A DNA stretch of 64,000 bases from Bradyrhizobium septentrionale (GTDB taxonomy: Bacteria; Pseudomonadota; Alphaproteobacteria; Rhizobiales; Xanthobacteraceae). The stretch covers positions 5,784,501-5,848,500 of the forward strand of contig NZ_CP088285.1 of the NCBI RefSeq assembly GCF_011516645.4, in the 5' to 3' direction. Shown here piece by piece: positions 35,006 to 43,522 of this stretch. Each line of letters starts with the position of its first letter. Within the stretch, counting starts at the first letter, position 1. The position numbers and the translations under genes are program-made. A model generated the notes under the pieces. That model made no database searches. It was not told where the DNA came from and saw only the letters and a list, made by a program, of their open reading frames with translations.

Positions 35006-35590
35006 ATGAGCGCCGTCATTCGCAAGATCGTCACCGTGGTCGAGGAGACCCATCTGGAGATGGGCAAGACCATTGCGCCGCCGACCCGGCGCGCCGCCGC
35101 GATCGCGGTGATCGAAAACCCCTTTGCCGGCCGCTATGTCGAGGATCTGTCGCCGCTGATCGCGATCGGCGAGGAGCTTGGCGAACTGCTCTCGAAGCGG
35201 GCGGTGGCCGCGCTCGGCATCGATGGCGCCAAGGCGCACAGCTACGGCAAGGCCGCCGCCGTCGGCGAGAATGGCGAGCTCGAGCACGCGGCCGCGATCC
35301 TTCATCCCAAGATGGGCGCGCCGGTGCGCAAGGTGCTGTCGAAGGGCGCGGCGCTGATCCCGTCGTCGAAGAAGCGCTCGGGCCCCGGCACCACGCTCGA
35401 TATTCCGCTCGGGCACAAGGACGCGGCCTTCGTGCGCAGCCATTTCGACGGCATGGAGGTGCAGATCAACGACGCGCCGCGGGCCAACGAGATCATGGTC
35501 GCGGTCGCGGTGACCGACAGCGGGCGGCCGCTGCCACGCGTCGGCGGGCTGACGGTCGATGAGGTCAAGGGCGAAGACGGATTGCGATAA
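35006..35590 (+). CDS. Amino acid synthesis family protein (PF06684-like)
   Basis: 194 residues. IRKIVTVVEETHLEMGK opens the protein; AAIAVIENPFAGRYVEDLSPL, SYGKAAAVGENGELEHAAAILHPKMGAPVR and GPGTTLDIPLGHKDAAFVRSHFDGMEV follow, which I recognise as the family named amino acid synthesis, a label without biochemical proof. The ATG at 35006 has a strong GGGAGCGAGG upstream; an alternative ATG at 34982 overlaps the UPF0280 stop. Being third in the hnr operon, it may act on a product of ring opening or on the unstable formyl acid, but no catalytic residue can be named. Confidence 0.8.
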   Translation: MSAVIRKIVTVVEETHLEMGKTIAPPTRRAAAIAVIENPFAGRYVEDLSPLIAIGEELGELLSKRAVAALGIDGAKAHSYGKAAAVGENGELEHAAAILHPKMGAPVRKVLSKGAALIPSSKKRSGPGTTLDIPLGHKDAAFVRSHFDGMEVQINDAPRANEIMVAVAVTDSGRPLPRVGGLTVDEVKGEDGLR

Positions 35591-35619
35591 TCTCTTTTGC
35601 AGAACAACTGGAGGACGGG

Positions 35620-36834
35620 ATGCGTGGATATTTCGTAGGGGCGGGATTGGCGATCGCGGTCGCGACCATGGCAACGAGCGCCATGACATCGCAGGCCATG
35701 GCGCAGAGCGAGATCAAGGTCGGCGAGATCAACTCTTATTCCCTGCTGCCGGCGTTCACCGAGCCCTATCGCAAGGGCTGGCAGCTGGCAGTGGAAGAGA
35801 TCAACGCGGCCGGCGGCATCAACGGCAAGAAGCTCGTGGTCATCTCCAAGGATGACGGCGGCAAGCCGGCGGATGCGCAGACCGCGGCGAACGAGCTGGT
35901 GTCGAGCGAGAACGTCGCGATGCTCACCGGCACCTTCCTCTCCAATATCGGCCTCGCCGTCAGCGATTTTGCAAATCAGAAGAAAGTGTTTTTCCTCGCC
36001 GCCGAGCCTTTGACCGACGCCATCACCTGGTCGAAGGGCAACCGCTACACGTTCCGCCTGCGTCCCTCCAACTATATGCAGGCCGCGATGCTGGTTGAAG
36101 AAGCGGCGAAGCTTCCCGCAAAACGCTGGGCGACGATCGCGCCGAACTATGAATACGGTCAGTCGGCGGTCGCGGTGTTCAAGAAGCTGATGTCGGAGAA
36201 GCGGCCCGACATCCAGTGGGTCGACGAGCAGTGGCCGCCGCAGGGCAAGATCGACGCCGGCCCGGTGGTGCAGGCGGTGGCCGCGGCGAACCCGGAGGCG
36301 ATCCTCAACGTCACCTTCGGCGCCGACCTCGTGAAGCTCGTGCGCGAGGGCAACACCCGCGGCCTGTTCAAGGACCGCAAGGTCGTCAGCTTCCTGACCG
36401 GCGAGCCGGAATATCTCGATCCGCTGAAGGACGAGACGCCGGAGGGATGGATCGTCACCGGATATCCCTGGTATTCGATCAAGACGCCCGAGCACGATGC
36501 GTTCCTGAAGGCCTACCAGGCCAAGTACAACGACTATCCGCGGCTTGGCTCGATCGTCGGCTACCAGACCATCAAGGCGGCAGCGGCGATCCTTGCGAAA
36601 GCCGGCTCGACCGATCCGGAGAAGCTGATCGCGGCGGCTGAGGGCATCTCGATGCCGTCGCCGTTCGGCGAGATCACCTTCCGCAAGATCGATCACCAGT
36701 CGACGCTCGGCGCCTTCACCGGCAAGACCGCGCTGAAGGACGGCAAGGGCATCATGGTCGACAGCGCCTATCGCAAGGGCTCGGACTATTTGCCCAGCGA
36801 CGCCGAGATCGAGAAGCTGCGGCCGAAGGATTGA
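35620..36834 (+). CDS. Liv-type ABC transporter substrate-binding protein
   Basis: 404 residues with a signal peptide ending near QAMAQ, then a type I periplasmic binding fold: KVGEINSYSLLPAFTEPYRKGWQLAVEEINAAGGINGKKL, AANELVSSENVAMLTGTFLSNIGLAVSDFA, YEYGQSAVAVFKKLM. This class binds branched amino acids, amides, urea or aromatic acids. Position inside the hnr operon suggests nicotinate or a pathway intermediate as ligand; the sequence alone does not say so. The ATG at 35620 has GGAGGACGGG upstream. A PAL-C repeat separates it from the permease gene. Confidence 0.9.
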   Translation: MRGYFVGAGLAIAVATMATSAMTSQAMAQSEIKVGEINSYSLLPAFTEPYRKGWQLAVEEINAAGGINGKKLVVISKDDGGKPADAQTAANELVSSENVAMLTGTFLSNIGLAVSDFANQKKVFFLAAEPLTDAITWSKGNRYTFRLRPSNYMQAAMLVEEAAKLPAKRWATIAPNYEYGQSAVAVFKKLMSEKRPDIQWVDEQWPPQGKIDAGPVVQAVAAANPEAILNVTFGADLVKLVREGNTRGLFKDRKVVSFLTGEPEYLDPLKDETPEGWIVTGYPWYSIKTPEHDAFLKAYQAKYNDYPRLGSIVGYQTIKAAAAILAKAGSTDPEKLIAAAEGISMPSPFGEITFRKIDHQSTLGAFTGKTALKDGKGIMVDSAYRKGSDYLPSDAEIEKLRPKD

Positions 36835-36880
36835 GGTTGGTTGCTACTCCCCGGATTTGTGCGGGGAGACGTTTGAACTT

Positions 36881-37016
36881 CTCCCTCTCCCCGTTCTTAC
36901 GGGGAGAGGGTTGGGGTGAGGGGCTATCTCCGCGAGCGAGCGCGTGGAGAGTCCCCCTCACCCGAATTCAAGCTGGCGCTTGAATTCGACCTCTCCCCGC
37001 AGGCGGGGCGAGGTGA
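36881..37016. repeat. PAL-C repeat, copy 2, inside the hnr-liv operon
   Basis: Outer arms CTCCCTCTCCCCG and the complementary end near CTCTCCCCGCAGGCGGGG; an inner hairpin GAATTCAAGC/GCTTGAATTC. It lies between the binding-protein gene and the permease gene of one operon, where a stable hairpin could raise the level of the upstream message. Confidence 0.8.
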
Positions 37017-37041
37017 ACAGACACTCCAACGCGGACCGCCC

Positions 37042-38931
37042 ATGGCCTTCTATATCGTCCAGTTCCTGACCGGTCTTGCCAGCGCGGCGTCGCTGTTCCT
37101 GGTCGCTTCGGGTCTGTCGATCATCTTCGGGGTGACGCGGATCGTGAATTTCGCGCATGGCGCGTTCTATATGCTCGGCGCCTATGTCGCGTTCACGCTG
37201 ACCGAGCGCTTCGCCGGCGCGCTCGGCTTCTGGGGCGGCGTCGTGATCGCGGCGCTGGCGGTTGCTGCGATCGGCGTGCTGGTCGAGATGGTGCTGCTGC
37301 GCCGGATCTATCATGCTCCCGAGCTGTTCCAGTTGCTCGCCACCTTCGGCTTGACGCTGATGGTCGAAGACCTCGTGGTGTTGATCTGGGGCCCGGACGA
37401 TCTGGTCGGGCGCCGCGCGCCGGGCTTCAAGGGCGCGGTCGATTTCTTCGGCCAGAACATTCCAAGCTACGATCTGTTCCTGATCGTGCTCGGCCCCGTC
37501 GTGCTCGGCGTCCTCTGGCTGCTGTTCCAACGCACCCGCTGGGGCATCCTGGTGCGCGCGGCGACGCAGGACCGCGACATGGTCGCAGCGCTCGGCGTCA
37601 ATCAGAAATGGCTGTTCACCAGCGTGTTCGCGGTCGGCGTCTTCCTCGCCGCGCTCGGCGGCGCACTGCAGATTCCGCGGGATGCCGTGCATCACGCGAT
37701 GGATCTGCGCATTATCGTCGAGGTCTTCGTCGTGGTGGTGATCGGCGGCCTCGGCAGCATCATCGGCGCCTTTGTCGCCGCGGTGCTGGTGTCGGAGCTC
37801 AACGCCTTCGGCATCCTGATCTTCCCGAAGATCTCCATCATCCTGGTTTTCCTGGTGATGGCGGTGGTGCTGATCGTCCGTCCCTGGGGACTGTTCGGCA
37901 AGCCGGAGGCGCCGGCGCGGCGCACGCCGGGCCTCACGGTCAATCCGTGGCGGCCGCTGACGGCGAACGAGCGGATCGCCGCGATCGCCGTGCTCGTCGT
38001 CGCCGCCGCGCTGCCGTTCGTCGCCGGCAATTACGTGCTCACGGTCGGCTCGGAGATCGCGATCTTCGTGATCTTCGCGGTCAGCCTGCACTTCCTGATG
38101 TCGGTCGGCGGGCTCGCCTCGTTCGGCCATGCGGCCTATTTCGGCCTCGGCTCCTATGGCGTGGCGCTGCTCGCCAAGATGGCGGGCCTGCCGATGATCG
38201 CCTGCCTGCTGCTGGGCCCCTTGCTCGGGCTGCTCGGTGCGGCCGTGTTCGGCTTCTTCGCGGTGCAGCTCTCCGGGGTCTATTTCGCGATGCTGACGCT
38301 GGCCTTTGCCCAGATCGTCTGGTCGATCGCGTTCCAGTGGGTGTCGGTGACCGGCGGCGACAACGGCATTCTCGGGGTCTGGCCGTCGAGCTGGGCGGCG
38401 AGCCCGGCGCATTTCTACTGGCTGTCGCTCGGGATTGCCGCGCTCGCGGTCGTGATCCTCCGCGTCATCGTGTTCTCGCCGTTCGGCTTTGCGCTACGCG
38501 CCACGCGCGACTCTCCGCTGCGCAGCGAAGCGATCGGCATCAACGGCAAGCGCATCCAGTGGACTGCCTTCGTGATCGCGGGCACGGTCGCCGGTCTCGC
38601 CGGCGCGCTGTTCGCCTACCTCAAGGGCAGCGTATTCCCCGACAACATGGGCATCTCGCTGTCGGTCGATGCGCTGGTCATGGTGCTGCTCGGCGGAGTC
38701 GAGACCGTATCGGGCGCGGTGGTCGGGGCGATCGTCTACAAGGCGCTCAACATCTGGCTGGTCAGCCAGACCGATCTCTCCAAGCTCGTGCTCGGCGGCT
38801 TTGTCGTGCTGATCGTGGTCGCCTTCCCTAAGGGTATCGTCGGCACGCTGGAAGCATTGCTGCATCGCCGGCGCAAATCCGGATCGTCATCGTCACCGCT
38901 GCTCACCTCCCGCATCGAGACCGCCGAATGA
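37042..38931 (+). CDS. Fused Liv-type ABC permease (LivH-LivM)
   Basis: 629 residues in two halves. The LivH-like half (to about residue 290) has FLVASGLSIIFGVTRIVNFAHGAFYMLGAY and IIGAFVAAVLVSELNAFGI. The LivM-like half starts around residue 320 and has VSLHFLMSVGGLASFGHAAYFGLGSYGVALL and FALRATRDSPLRSEAIGING, the ATPase contact. Two separate genes are the more usual arrangement; here they are one. The ATG at 37042 is preferred to a frame extended through the PAL-C repeat. It forms the complete membrane channel with LivG and LivF. Confidence 0.92.
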   Translation: MAFYIVQFLTGLASAASLFLVASGLSIIFGVTRIVNFAHGAFYMLGAYVAFTLTERFAGALGFWGGVVIAALAVAAIGVLVEMVLLRRIYHAPELFQLLATFGLTLMVEDLVVLIWGPDDLVGRRAPGFKGAVDFFGQNIPSYDLFLIVLGPVVLGVLWLLFQRTRWGILVRAATQDRDMVAALGVNQKWLFTSVFAVGVFLAALGGALQIPRDAVHHAMDLRIIVEVFVVVVIGGLGSIIGAFVAAVLVSELNAFGILIFPKISIILVFLVMAVVLIVRPWGLFGKPEAPARRTPGLTVNPWRPLTANERIAAIAVLVVAAALPFVAGNYVLTVGSEIAIFVIFAVSLHFLMSVGGLASFGHAAYFGLGSYGVALLAKMAGLPMIACLLLGPLLGLLGAAVFGFFAVQLSGVYFAMLTLAFAQIVWSIAFQWVSVTGGDNGILGVWPSSWAASPAHFYWLSLGIAALAVVILRVIVFSPFGFALRATRDSPLRSEAIGINGKRIQWTAFVIAGTVAGLAGALFAYLKGSVFPDNMGISLSVDALVMVLLGGVETVSGAVVGAIVYKALNIWLVSQTDLSKLVLGGFVVLIVVAFPKGIVGTLEALLHRRRKSGSSSSPLLTSRIETAE

Positions 38932-39719
38932 GCATGGCCCCCACATTGCTATCGGTCGAAGGGCTGACGAAGTCCTATGGCGGCGTGCATGCCGTGCGCG
39001 GCGTCTCCTTCGAACTGCGCGCCGGCGAGATCCTGGCGCTGATCGGGCCGAACGGCGCCGGCAAGAGCACCTGCTTCGACATGCTCAACGGCCAGAATAT
39101 TCCCGATAGCGGCCGCATCCGCGTGCTCGGGGCGGAGACCACCGGCAAGAAGCCGCGCGTGATCTGGCGCATGGGCGTCGGCCGCACCTTCCAGATCGCG
39201 GCGACGTTCCCAACCATGACGGTGCGCGAGAACGTGCAGGTCGCGCTGGTGTCGTATGGCGGGCAATTGTTCAATCTGTGGGCCTCGACCGCGGGCCAGG
39301 CGCGCGGCGAGGCCGGACGGCTGCTCGATCTGGTCGGCATGGGCGCCTATGCGGAGCGGCCCTGCGGCGAGCTTGCCTATGGCGACGTCAAGCGGCTGGA
39401 GCTTGCGATCGCGCTCGCCAACCAGCCAAAACTGCTGCTGATGGACGAGCCGACCGCCGGCATGGCGCCGCGCGAGCGCGTCGAGCTGATGCGGCTGACC
39501 GCGCGGATCGCGCGCGAGCAGTCGATCGGCGTTCTCTTCACCGAGCACGACATGGATGTGGTGTTCGAACATGCCGACCGCATCCTGGTGCTCAACCGCG
39601 GCAGCCTGATCGCCGAAGGCTCGCCGGAGGAAGTCCGCGGCAACGCCCAGGTGCGGGCGATCTATCTCGGCGAAGGCTTGCTTTACGATGCGCGGCATCG
39701 CGAGGGAGCATCCGCATGA
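38928..39719 (+). CDS. livG: Liv-type ABC transporter ATP-binding protein LivG
   Basis: 263 residues with Walker A GPNGAGKST, Q-loop VGRTFQIAATFP, signature LAYGDVKRLELAIAL, Walker B LLLMDEPTAGMAP and the switch His in FTEHDMDVVF. The start overlaps the permease stop (ATGA), as does its own stop with livF, so the cassette is translated as one unit. Confidence 0.92.
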   Translation: MSMAPTLLSVEGLTKSYGGVHAVRGVSFELRAGEILALIGPNGAGKSTCFDMLNGQNIPDSGRIRVLGAETTGKKPRVIWRMGVGRTFQIAATFPTMTVRENVQVALVSYGGQLFNLWASTAGQARGEAGRLLDLVGMGAYAERPCGELAYGDVKRLELAIALANQPKLLLMDEPTAGMAPRERVELMRLTARIAREQSIGVLFTEHDMDVVFEHADRILVLNRGSLIAEGSPEEVRGNAQVRAIYLGEGLLYDARHREGASA

Positions 39720-40420
39720 AGCTCACGGTGAAGGACCTCAACAGCTTCTACGGTCCGGCGCACATCCTGTTCGACATCGCGCTCGAGGTCGGCGAGGGCG
39801 AGGTGGTGGCATTGCTCGGGCGCAACGGCGCCGGCAAGTCGACCACGTTCCGCTCCATCGTCGGGCTGGTCGAGAACCGCTCCGGCCGCATCATGTTCGA
39901 GGGCAGGGACGTGTCGGAGCTGCCGACGCACGCGATCGTGCGCGGCGGCCTCGGCTATGTGCCGGAAGAGCGGCGCATCTTCACCGATCTGACGGTCGAG
40001 GAAAATCTCGAGGTCGGCCGCCAGCCGAAACGGGCTGGCGCGCCGCAATGGGACCGCGACAAGCTGTTCAAGCTGTTTCCGAACCTCGGCGAGATGCGGG
40101 GACGGCCCGGCGGGCGCATGAGCGGCGGCGAGCAGCAGATGCTGACGATCGCGCGCACGCTGATGGGCAATCCGTCGCTGGTGCTGCTCGATGAGCCGTC
40201 GGAGGGCCTGTCGCCGAAGATCGTCGAGCAGATGGTCGATGCGATCCTGGCGATGAAGAAAGAAGGCGTCAGCATCGTCGTCTCCGAGCAGAATTTGCAT
40301 TTCGCCCGGCTGATCTCGGATCGCGCCTATATCATCGAGCGCGGCCGGATCTGTTTCGGCGGCACCATGGCGGAACTCGATGCGCGTCCGGATGTCCGCG
40401 ACGCGCATCTGTCGCTGTAA
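39716..40420 (+). CDS. livF: Liv-type ABC transporter ATP-binding protein LivF
   Basis: 234 residues. Walker A GRNGAGKST, Q-loop VPEERRIF, signature MSGGEQQMLTIARTL, Walker B LVLLDEPSEGLSP, and Q instead of H after SE (IVVSEQNLHFA), normal for LivF. It pairs with LivG at 38928 to power the fused permease of the hnr operon. A second LivF lies at 63255 but belongs to a different transporter. Confidence 0.92.
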   Translation: MKLTVKDLNSFYGPAHILFDIALEVGEGEVVALLGRNGAGKSTTFRSIVGLVENRSGRIMFEGRDVSELPTHAIVRGGLGYVPEERRIFTDLTVEENLEVGRQPKRAGAPQWDRDKLFKLFPNLGEMRGRPGGRMSGGEQQMLTIARTLMGNPSLVLLDEPSEGLSPKIVEQMVDAILAMKKEGVSIVVSEQNLHFARLISDRAYIIERGRICFGGTMAELDARPDVRDAHLSL

Positions 40421-40435
40421 GGGTGGGGTGGAACG

Positions 40436-40891
40436 ATGGCGAGGAGTGCTGCACAGAAGCGAAACGGGAAGGCGGCGAAGCCGGGTTACGTGCTGGACGA
40501 GCAGATCGGCTTCATCCTGCGCCAGGTGTCGCAGCGCCACGCCATGATCTTTGCCCGCGAGATCGGCATCAACCTGACGCCGACGCAGTGGGCCGCGCTG
40601 TCGAAGCTGTCGGAGGTCGGAGCCTGCTCGCAGAACCAGCTTGGGCGGCTGACCTCGATGGACGTTGCGACCATCAAGGGCGTGATCGATCGCCTGACCG
40701 CGCGCGGCCTGACCGAAACCTCGCCCGATCCCGACGACGGCCGCCGGCTGATGGTCAGTTTGACGCGCGCGGGCCAGCAGATGGCCGACAAGGCCGCGCC
40801 GAACGCGTTTACGATCTCCAAGGAGACATTGGCGCCGCTCGACGCCAAGGAGCGCGAGACGCTGATGGCGCTGCTCGGCAAGCTGCGGTGA
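40436..40891 (+). CDS. MarR family regulator, NicR-like candidate
   Basis: 151 residues with a winged helix-turn-helix: LTPTQWAALSKLSEVGACSQNQLGRLTSMDVATIKGVIDRLTARGLTETSPDPDDGRRLMVSLT. The N-terminal YVLDEQIGFILRQVSQRHAMIF forms the dimer helix. MarR proteins commonly repress nearby catabolic genes until an aromatic acid binds; the nicotinate regulators NicR and BpsR belong to this family. It starts 15 bp after livF, so it is the last gene of the hnr operon. It is the nearest candidate to bind the GTATAC palindromes at 32418, 32551 and 44799, although FadR-type GntR proteins bind similar sites. Confidence 0.85.
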   Translation: MARSAAQKRNGKAAKPGYVLDEQIGFILRQVSQRHAMIFAREIGINLTPTQWAALSKLSEVGACSQNQLGRLTSMDVATIKGVIDRLTARGLTETSPDPDDGRRLMVSLTRAGQQMADKAAPNAFTISKETLAPLDAKERETLMALLGKLR

Positions 40892-40904
40892 TGCAGAACC
40901 ATGA

Positions 40905-41010
40905 CCGTCATCCTGAGGAGGTCGCGAAGCGACCGTCTCGAAGGGTCGACGGCCACTGAGCGGGCCGTACATCCTTCGAGGCTCGCTCCGCTCGCACCTC
41001 AGGATGACGG
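40905..41010. repeat. PAL-A repeat, copy 4
   Basis: Full palindrome CCGTCATCCTGAGGAG...CCTCAGGATGACGG directly after the MarR stop, between it and the convergent membrane protein gene; it may double as a transcription barrier. Confidence 0.88.
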
Positions 41011-41073
41011 GTTATCTATCGCCTTACTTCGCCACTATCTCCTGCACGTTACCGGCGGGCGGCCGAGTCCGCA

Positions 41074-41742
41074 CTATCTCGAAACACCAAGGGCCAGCGC
41101 GACGGCGCCGACCAGCACCAGGCTGAGCGCCCAAACCGCGTCCAGATTGAACCAGCTCCGCGCCACGAATTTGAGACCCAGATAGCGGTAGACCAGCCAC
41201 GCCAGACATCCACCGGCGGCGATCATCGCGCCGGCATGGACGAGGGAGACCAGCACGGCCATCGTGAGGCTGGTGTCGATCAGGCTGTTGGCGGCCGCGT
41301 GGCCCTGGTCCGGCGCAGCCTCGCGGCAGAGCCCCAGATAGATCGGCACCAGCATCAGCGCCGCGCCGTGGGCGATCGCCACCGCGAAGGACCACAAGGC
41401 GAGTTGCGTCGGTGGTATCCGCGCCAAGGCTCGTGGATGGCGCCGGTCGATCAGCCGATAGAGGCCGAACAAGATCACAAGCAGGCTGGCGCCGATCCGG
41501 ATCGTGCGCTGCCATTCGACAAGAGTGACGAGCAATGCAAAGGGCAGGATCACGAGCAGCATCGCCAGCAGGTGGCCGATTGCGAGCGGGCCGAGCGCGG
41601 CCAGCAGCGCGCGCGAACTCCTTTGCATCAAACCCGCTGAAACCGCGAGCGGCCAGCCCATGCCCGGGTTGATCCCGTGGTAGAGTCCGCTCGCGATGAC
41701 CGCCAGCCACAGCCAGGCCGGTGTCCAGTCGGCTGCACCCAC
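41074..41742 (-). CDS. Multi-pass membrane protein downstream of methanethiol oxidase
   Basis: 222 residues with six or so membrane helices. The first contains LWLAVIASGLYHGINPGMGWPLAVSAGL, followed by LGPLAIGHLLAMLLVILPFALL and WSFAVAIAHGAALMLVPIYLGL; the GHLLAM and YHGINPGMGW stretches hold conserved-looking His and Gly that could bind a metal ion, as in small metal exporters. I cannot name a family. The GTG start at 41742 lies 2 bp after the oxidase stop, so the two are coupled and this protein may deliver a cofactor metal (SBP56-type oxidases contain copper) or move a product. Confidence 0.65.
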   Translation of the reverse strand: MGAADWTPAWLWLAVIASGLYHGINPGMGWPLAVSAGLMQRSSRALLAALGPLAIGHLLAMLLVILPFALLVTLVEWQRTIRIGASLLVILFGLYRLIDRRHPRALARIPPTQLALWSFAVAIAHGAALMLVPIYLGLCREAAPDQGHAAANSLIDTSLTMAVLVSLVHAGAMIAAGGCLAWLVYRYLGLKFVARSWFNLDAVWALSLVLVGAVALALGVSR

Positions 41743-41744
41743 AT

Positions 41745-43145
41745 TCAGGCCGATGGATAGCAGAACGAATCCGTCGAGCAGTCACCGCCGTCGAGCCGGA
41801 TCTGGTGGGCGCGGTAGCCGTCGGGGAAGGTGACCCAATAGTCCTTTGCCAGTTCAAGCCCGCCGCCTGGGCTCGCATTCGCCATCACCTCGGCGCCGGG
41901 AATGCCCTGCGGATAGAACTGGTCGTCCCAGGTCGAGTAGAGCGAATTGGTCCAGTAGACCCGCTTGCCGTCGCGGCTGATCTCGACCATTTGCGGACCG
42001 CCGGCAAATGGCTGTCCGTTGGGATGCGGGGTGCGGTTGACGATACCGCCGATGCGGACCGATCCGGCGAGCTTCGGCTTGCGCGGCTCGCTGACATCGT
42101 ATTGGCGCATCTCGCCGGTGGCCCAGCAGGCGACGTAAAGGAATTTGTCGTCCATCGACAGATCGATGTCGGTCACCAGCGGCGGCACGGCGCCGAAACC
42201 CTGCAGCAGCGGCGGCAGCTGCTCTTTCGGCGCGGGCTCGGGCGGGATCGTCACCGTCTTCTCGATGTGAAACTTGCCGCCCTCGCGCCACCAGGTCCAG
42301 ATCGAACCTTCGAGGTTGGTGGTGTCGACCACGACGCCGACGAAGCCGTATTCGCGAACCGGATCGTGCGCGGGACGCACCTCCAGCGCCATTTGATGAT
42401 TGGCGCCGAGATCGATGGTCTGGACATTGCGCCGCGCGCGCAGATCCCAGAAGTGGAGGCGATGGCCGTATTTGTTGGAGAGCAAATCCTCCGGCACGAT
42501 CCCGTTCTCGAATTGCGGCGGCAGCGCCCATTCGCTGCTCACCATGTAGTCGCGCGGCAGGTTCCACCAGAAGTCATAGTGCTTGGTCTGGGGACCGCGA
42601 TCGATCTCCCAGCGTCCGAGCACCTCGAAGGTCTCGCAGTCCATGATGAAGACGCCGGGCGGCCCATCCGTGCCGTCCTTGCCGCCGCCGCCGAGCGTAG
42701 AGACGTAGATGCCGTCCGGTCCGCAGTGGATCGTATGCGGCCGCGAATAGCCGGTCTTCCTGAACACCTCCTCGGGCTCGATGATCTTGTGGATCTTGGC
42801 CTGCGTCGGATCCGGCTTGGTGTCGATGATGTAGATCCGCGACGACCGCATGCCGGGGACGATGAGATAGCGGCGCTCGATGAAGGCATGTCCCGCAAGC
42901 GGGGACAACGCCGATGAACACGCGTTCCAGCCGAAATGGTGAAACTCGTCGCCCTTGTTGGGCATCGTCACGGTGTGGACGATCTTGCTGTAGGTCGGCG
43001 AGCCCGGCTTGACGTCGATCACGGCGAGCGCGTCGGGCTTTGAAAAGTCCGGGCTGAGCAGCACCGTGTAGGCGAAGTTCTCTGCCGGAGCTTCCATCGC
43101 AAGCTTCGGCGACGCGTGAAACGTGGGATCTGGCCTCATCGTCAT
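41745..43145 (-). CDS. mtoX: Methanethiol oxidase / selenium-binding protein SBP56 family
   Basis: 466 residues from the ATG at 43145, which has GGAGG upstream. Typical blocks: DEFHHFGWNACSSA, RYLIVPGMRSSRIYIIDTKPDP, YSRPHTIHCGPDGIYVSTLG, FWWNLPRDYMVSSEW, VTDIDLSMDDKFLYVACWATGEMRQYDVS and PQMVEISRDGKRVYWTNSLY. This beta-propeller family oxidises methanethiol to formaldehyde, hydrogen sulfide and hydrogen peroxide in bacteria and humans. The sulfide could be passed to SoxF/Sox encoded 5 kb away. There is no signal peptide at the chosen start, whereas some bacterial MtoX are periplasmic. Confidence 0.88.
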   Translation of the reverse strand: MTMRPDPTFHASPKLAMEAPAENFAYTVLLSPDFSKPDALAVIDVKPGSPTYSKIVHTVTMPNKGDEFHHFGWNACSSALSPLAGHAFIERRYLIVPGMRSSRIYIIDTKPDPTQAKIHKIIEPEEVFRKTGYSRPHTIHCGPDGIYVSTLGGGGKDGTDGPPGVFIMDCETFEVLGRWEIDRGPQTKHYDFWWNLPRDYMVSSEWALPPQFENGIVPEDLLSNKYGHRLHFWDLRARRNVQTIDLGANHQMALEVRPAHDPVREYGFVGVVVDTTNLEGSIWTWWREGGKFHIEKTVTIPPEPAPKEQLPPLLQGFGAVPPLVTDIDLSMDDKFLYVACWATGEMRQYDVSEPRKPKLAGSVRIGGIVNRTPHPNGQPFAGGPQMVEISRDGKRVYWTNSLYSTWDDQFYPQGIPGAEVMANASPGGGLELAKDYWVTFPDGYRAHQIRLDGGDCSTDSFCYPSA

Positions 43146-43391
43146 CGTGCTGCCTCCTGTTTGTCTGGTGTGGACCAACACGGCGCGGCGGCATGCGGCA
43201 GGAACTAATCCGGATCGTCGCGTGTCTCTTGTGAGTGCCGCCGGCTAGGTTCGCGTGGCGGCACGATACACCCCAATGGTGACAGGTGAAAGCAACGTTC
43301 CGGTGCGGTAAGATGGCACATAATGCACGGGTTACGTCATTCCGGGTTGGCGCTTGATGACCCTGCTCGGCGAGCTGCGCTGAAGCGATCA

Positions 43392-43504
43392 CCGTCACCC
43401 TGAGGAGGTCGCGAAGCGACCGTCTCGAAGGGCGAACGGCCCGGTTGTCTGCCACGGGCCGTTCACCCTTCGAGGCTCGCTCCGCTCGCACCTCAGGATG
43501 ACGG
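43392..43504. repeat. PAL-A repeat, copy 5
   Basis: Arms CCGTCACCCTGAGGAG and CACCTCAGGATGACGG; located 19 bp after the enamidase stop, so it ends that gene's transcription unit or lies in the leader of mtoX. The rest of 43146-43391 shows no gene. Confidence 0.88.
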
Positions 43505-43522
43505 AGCGATTGCAGTTATTGC

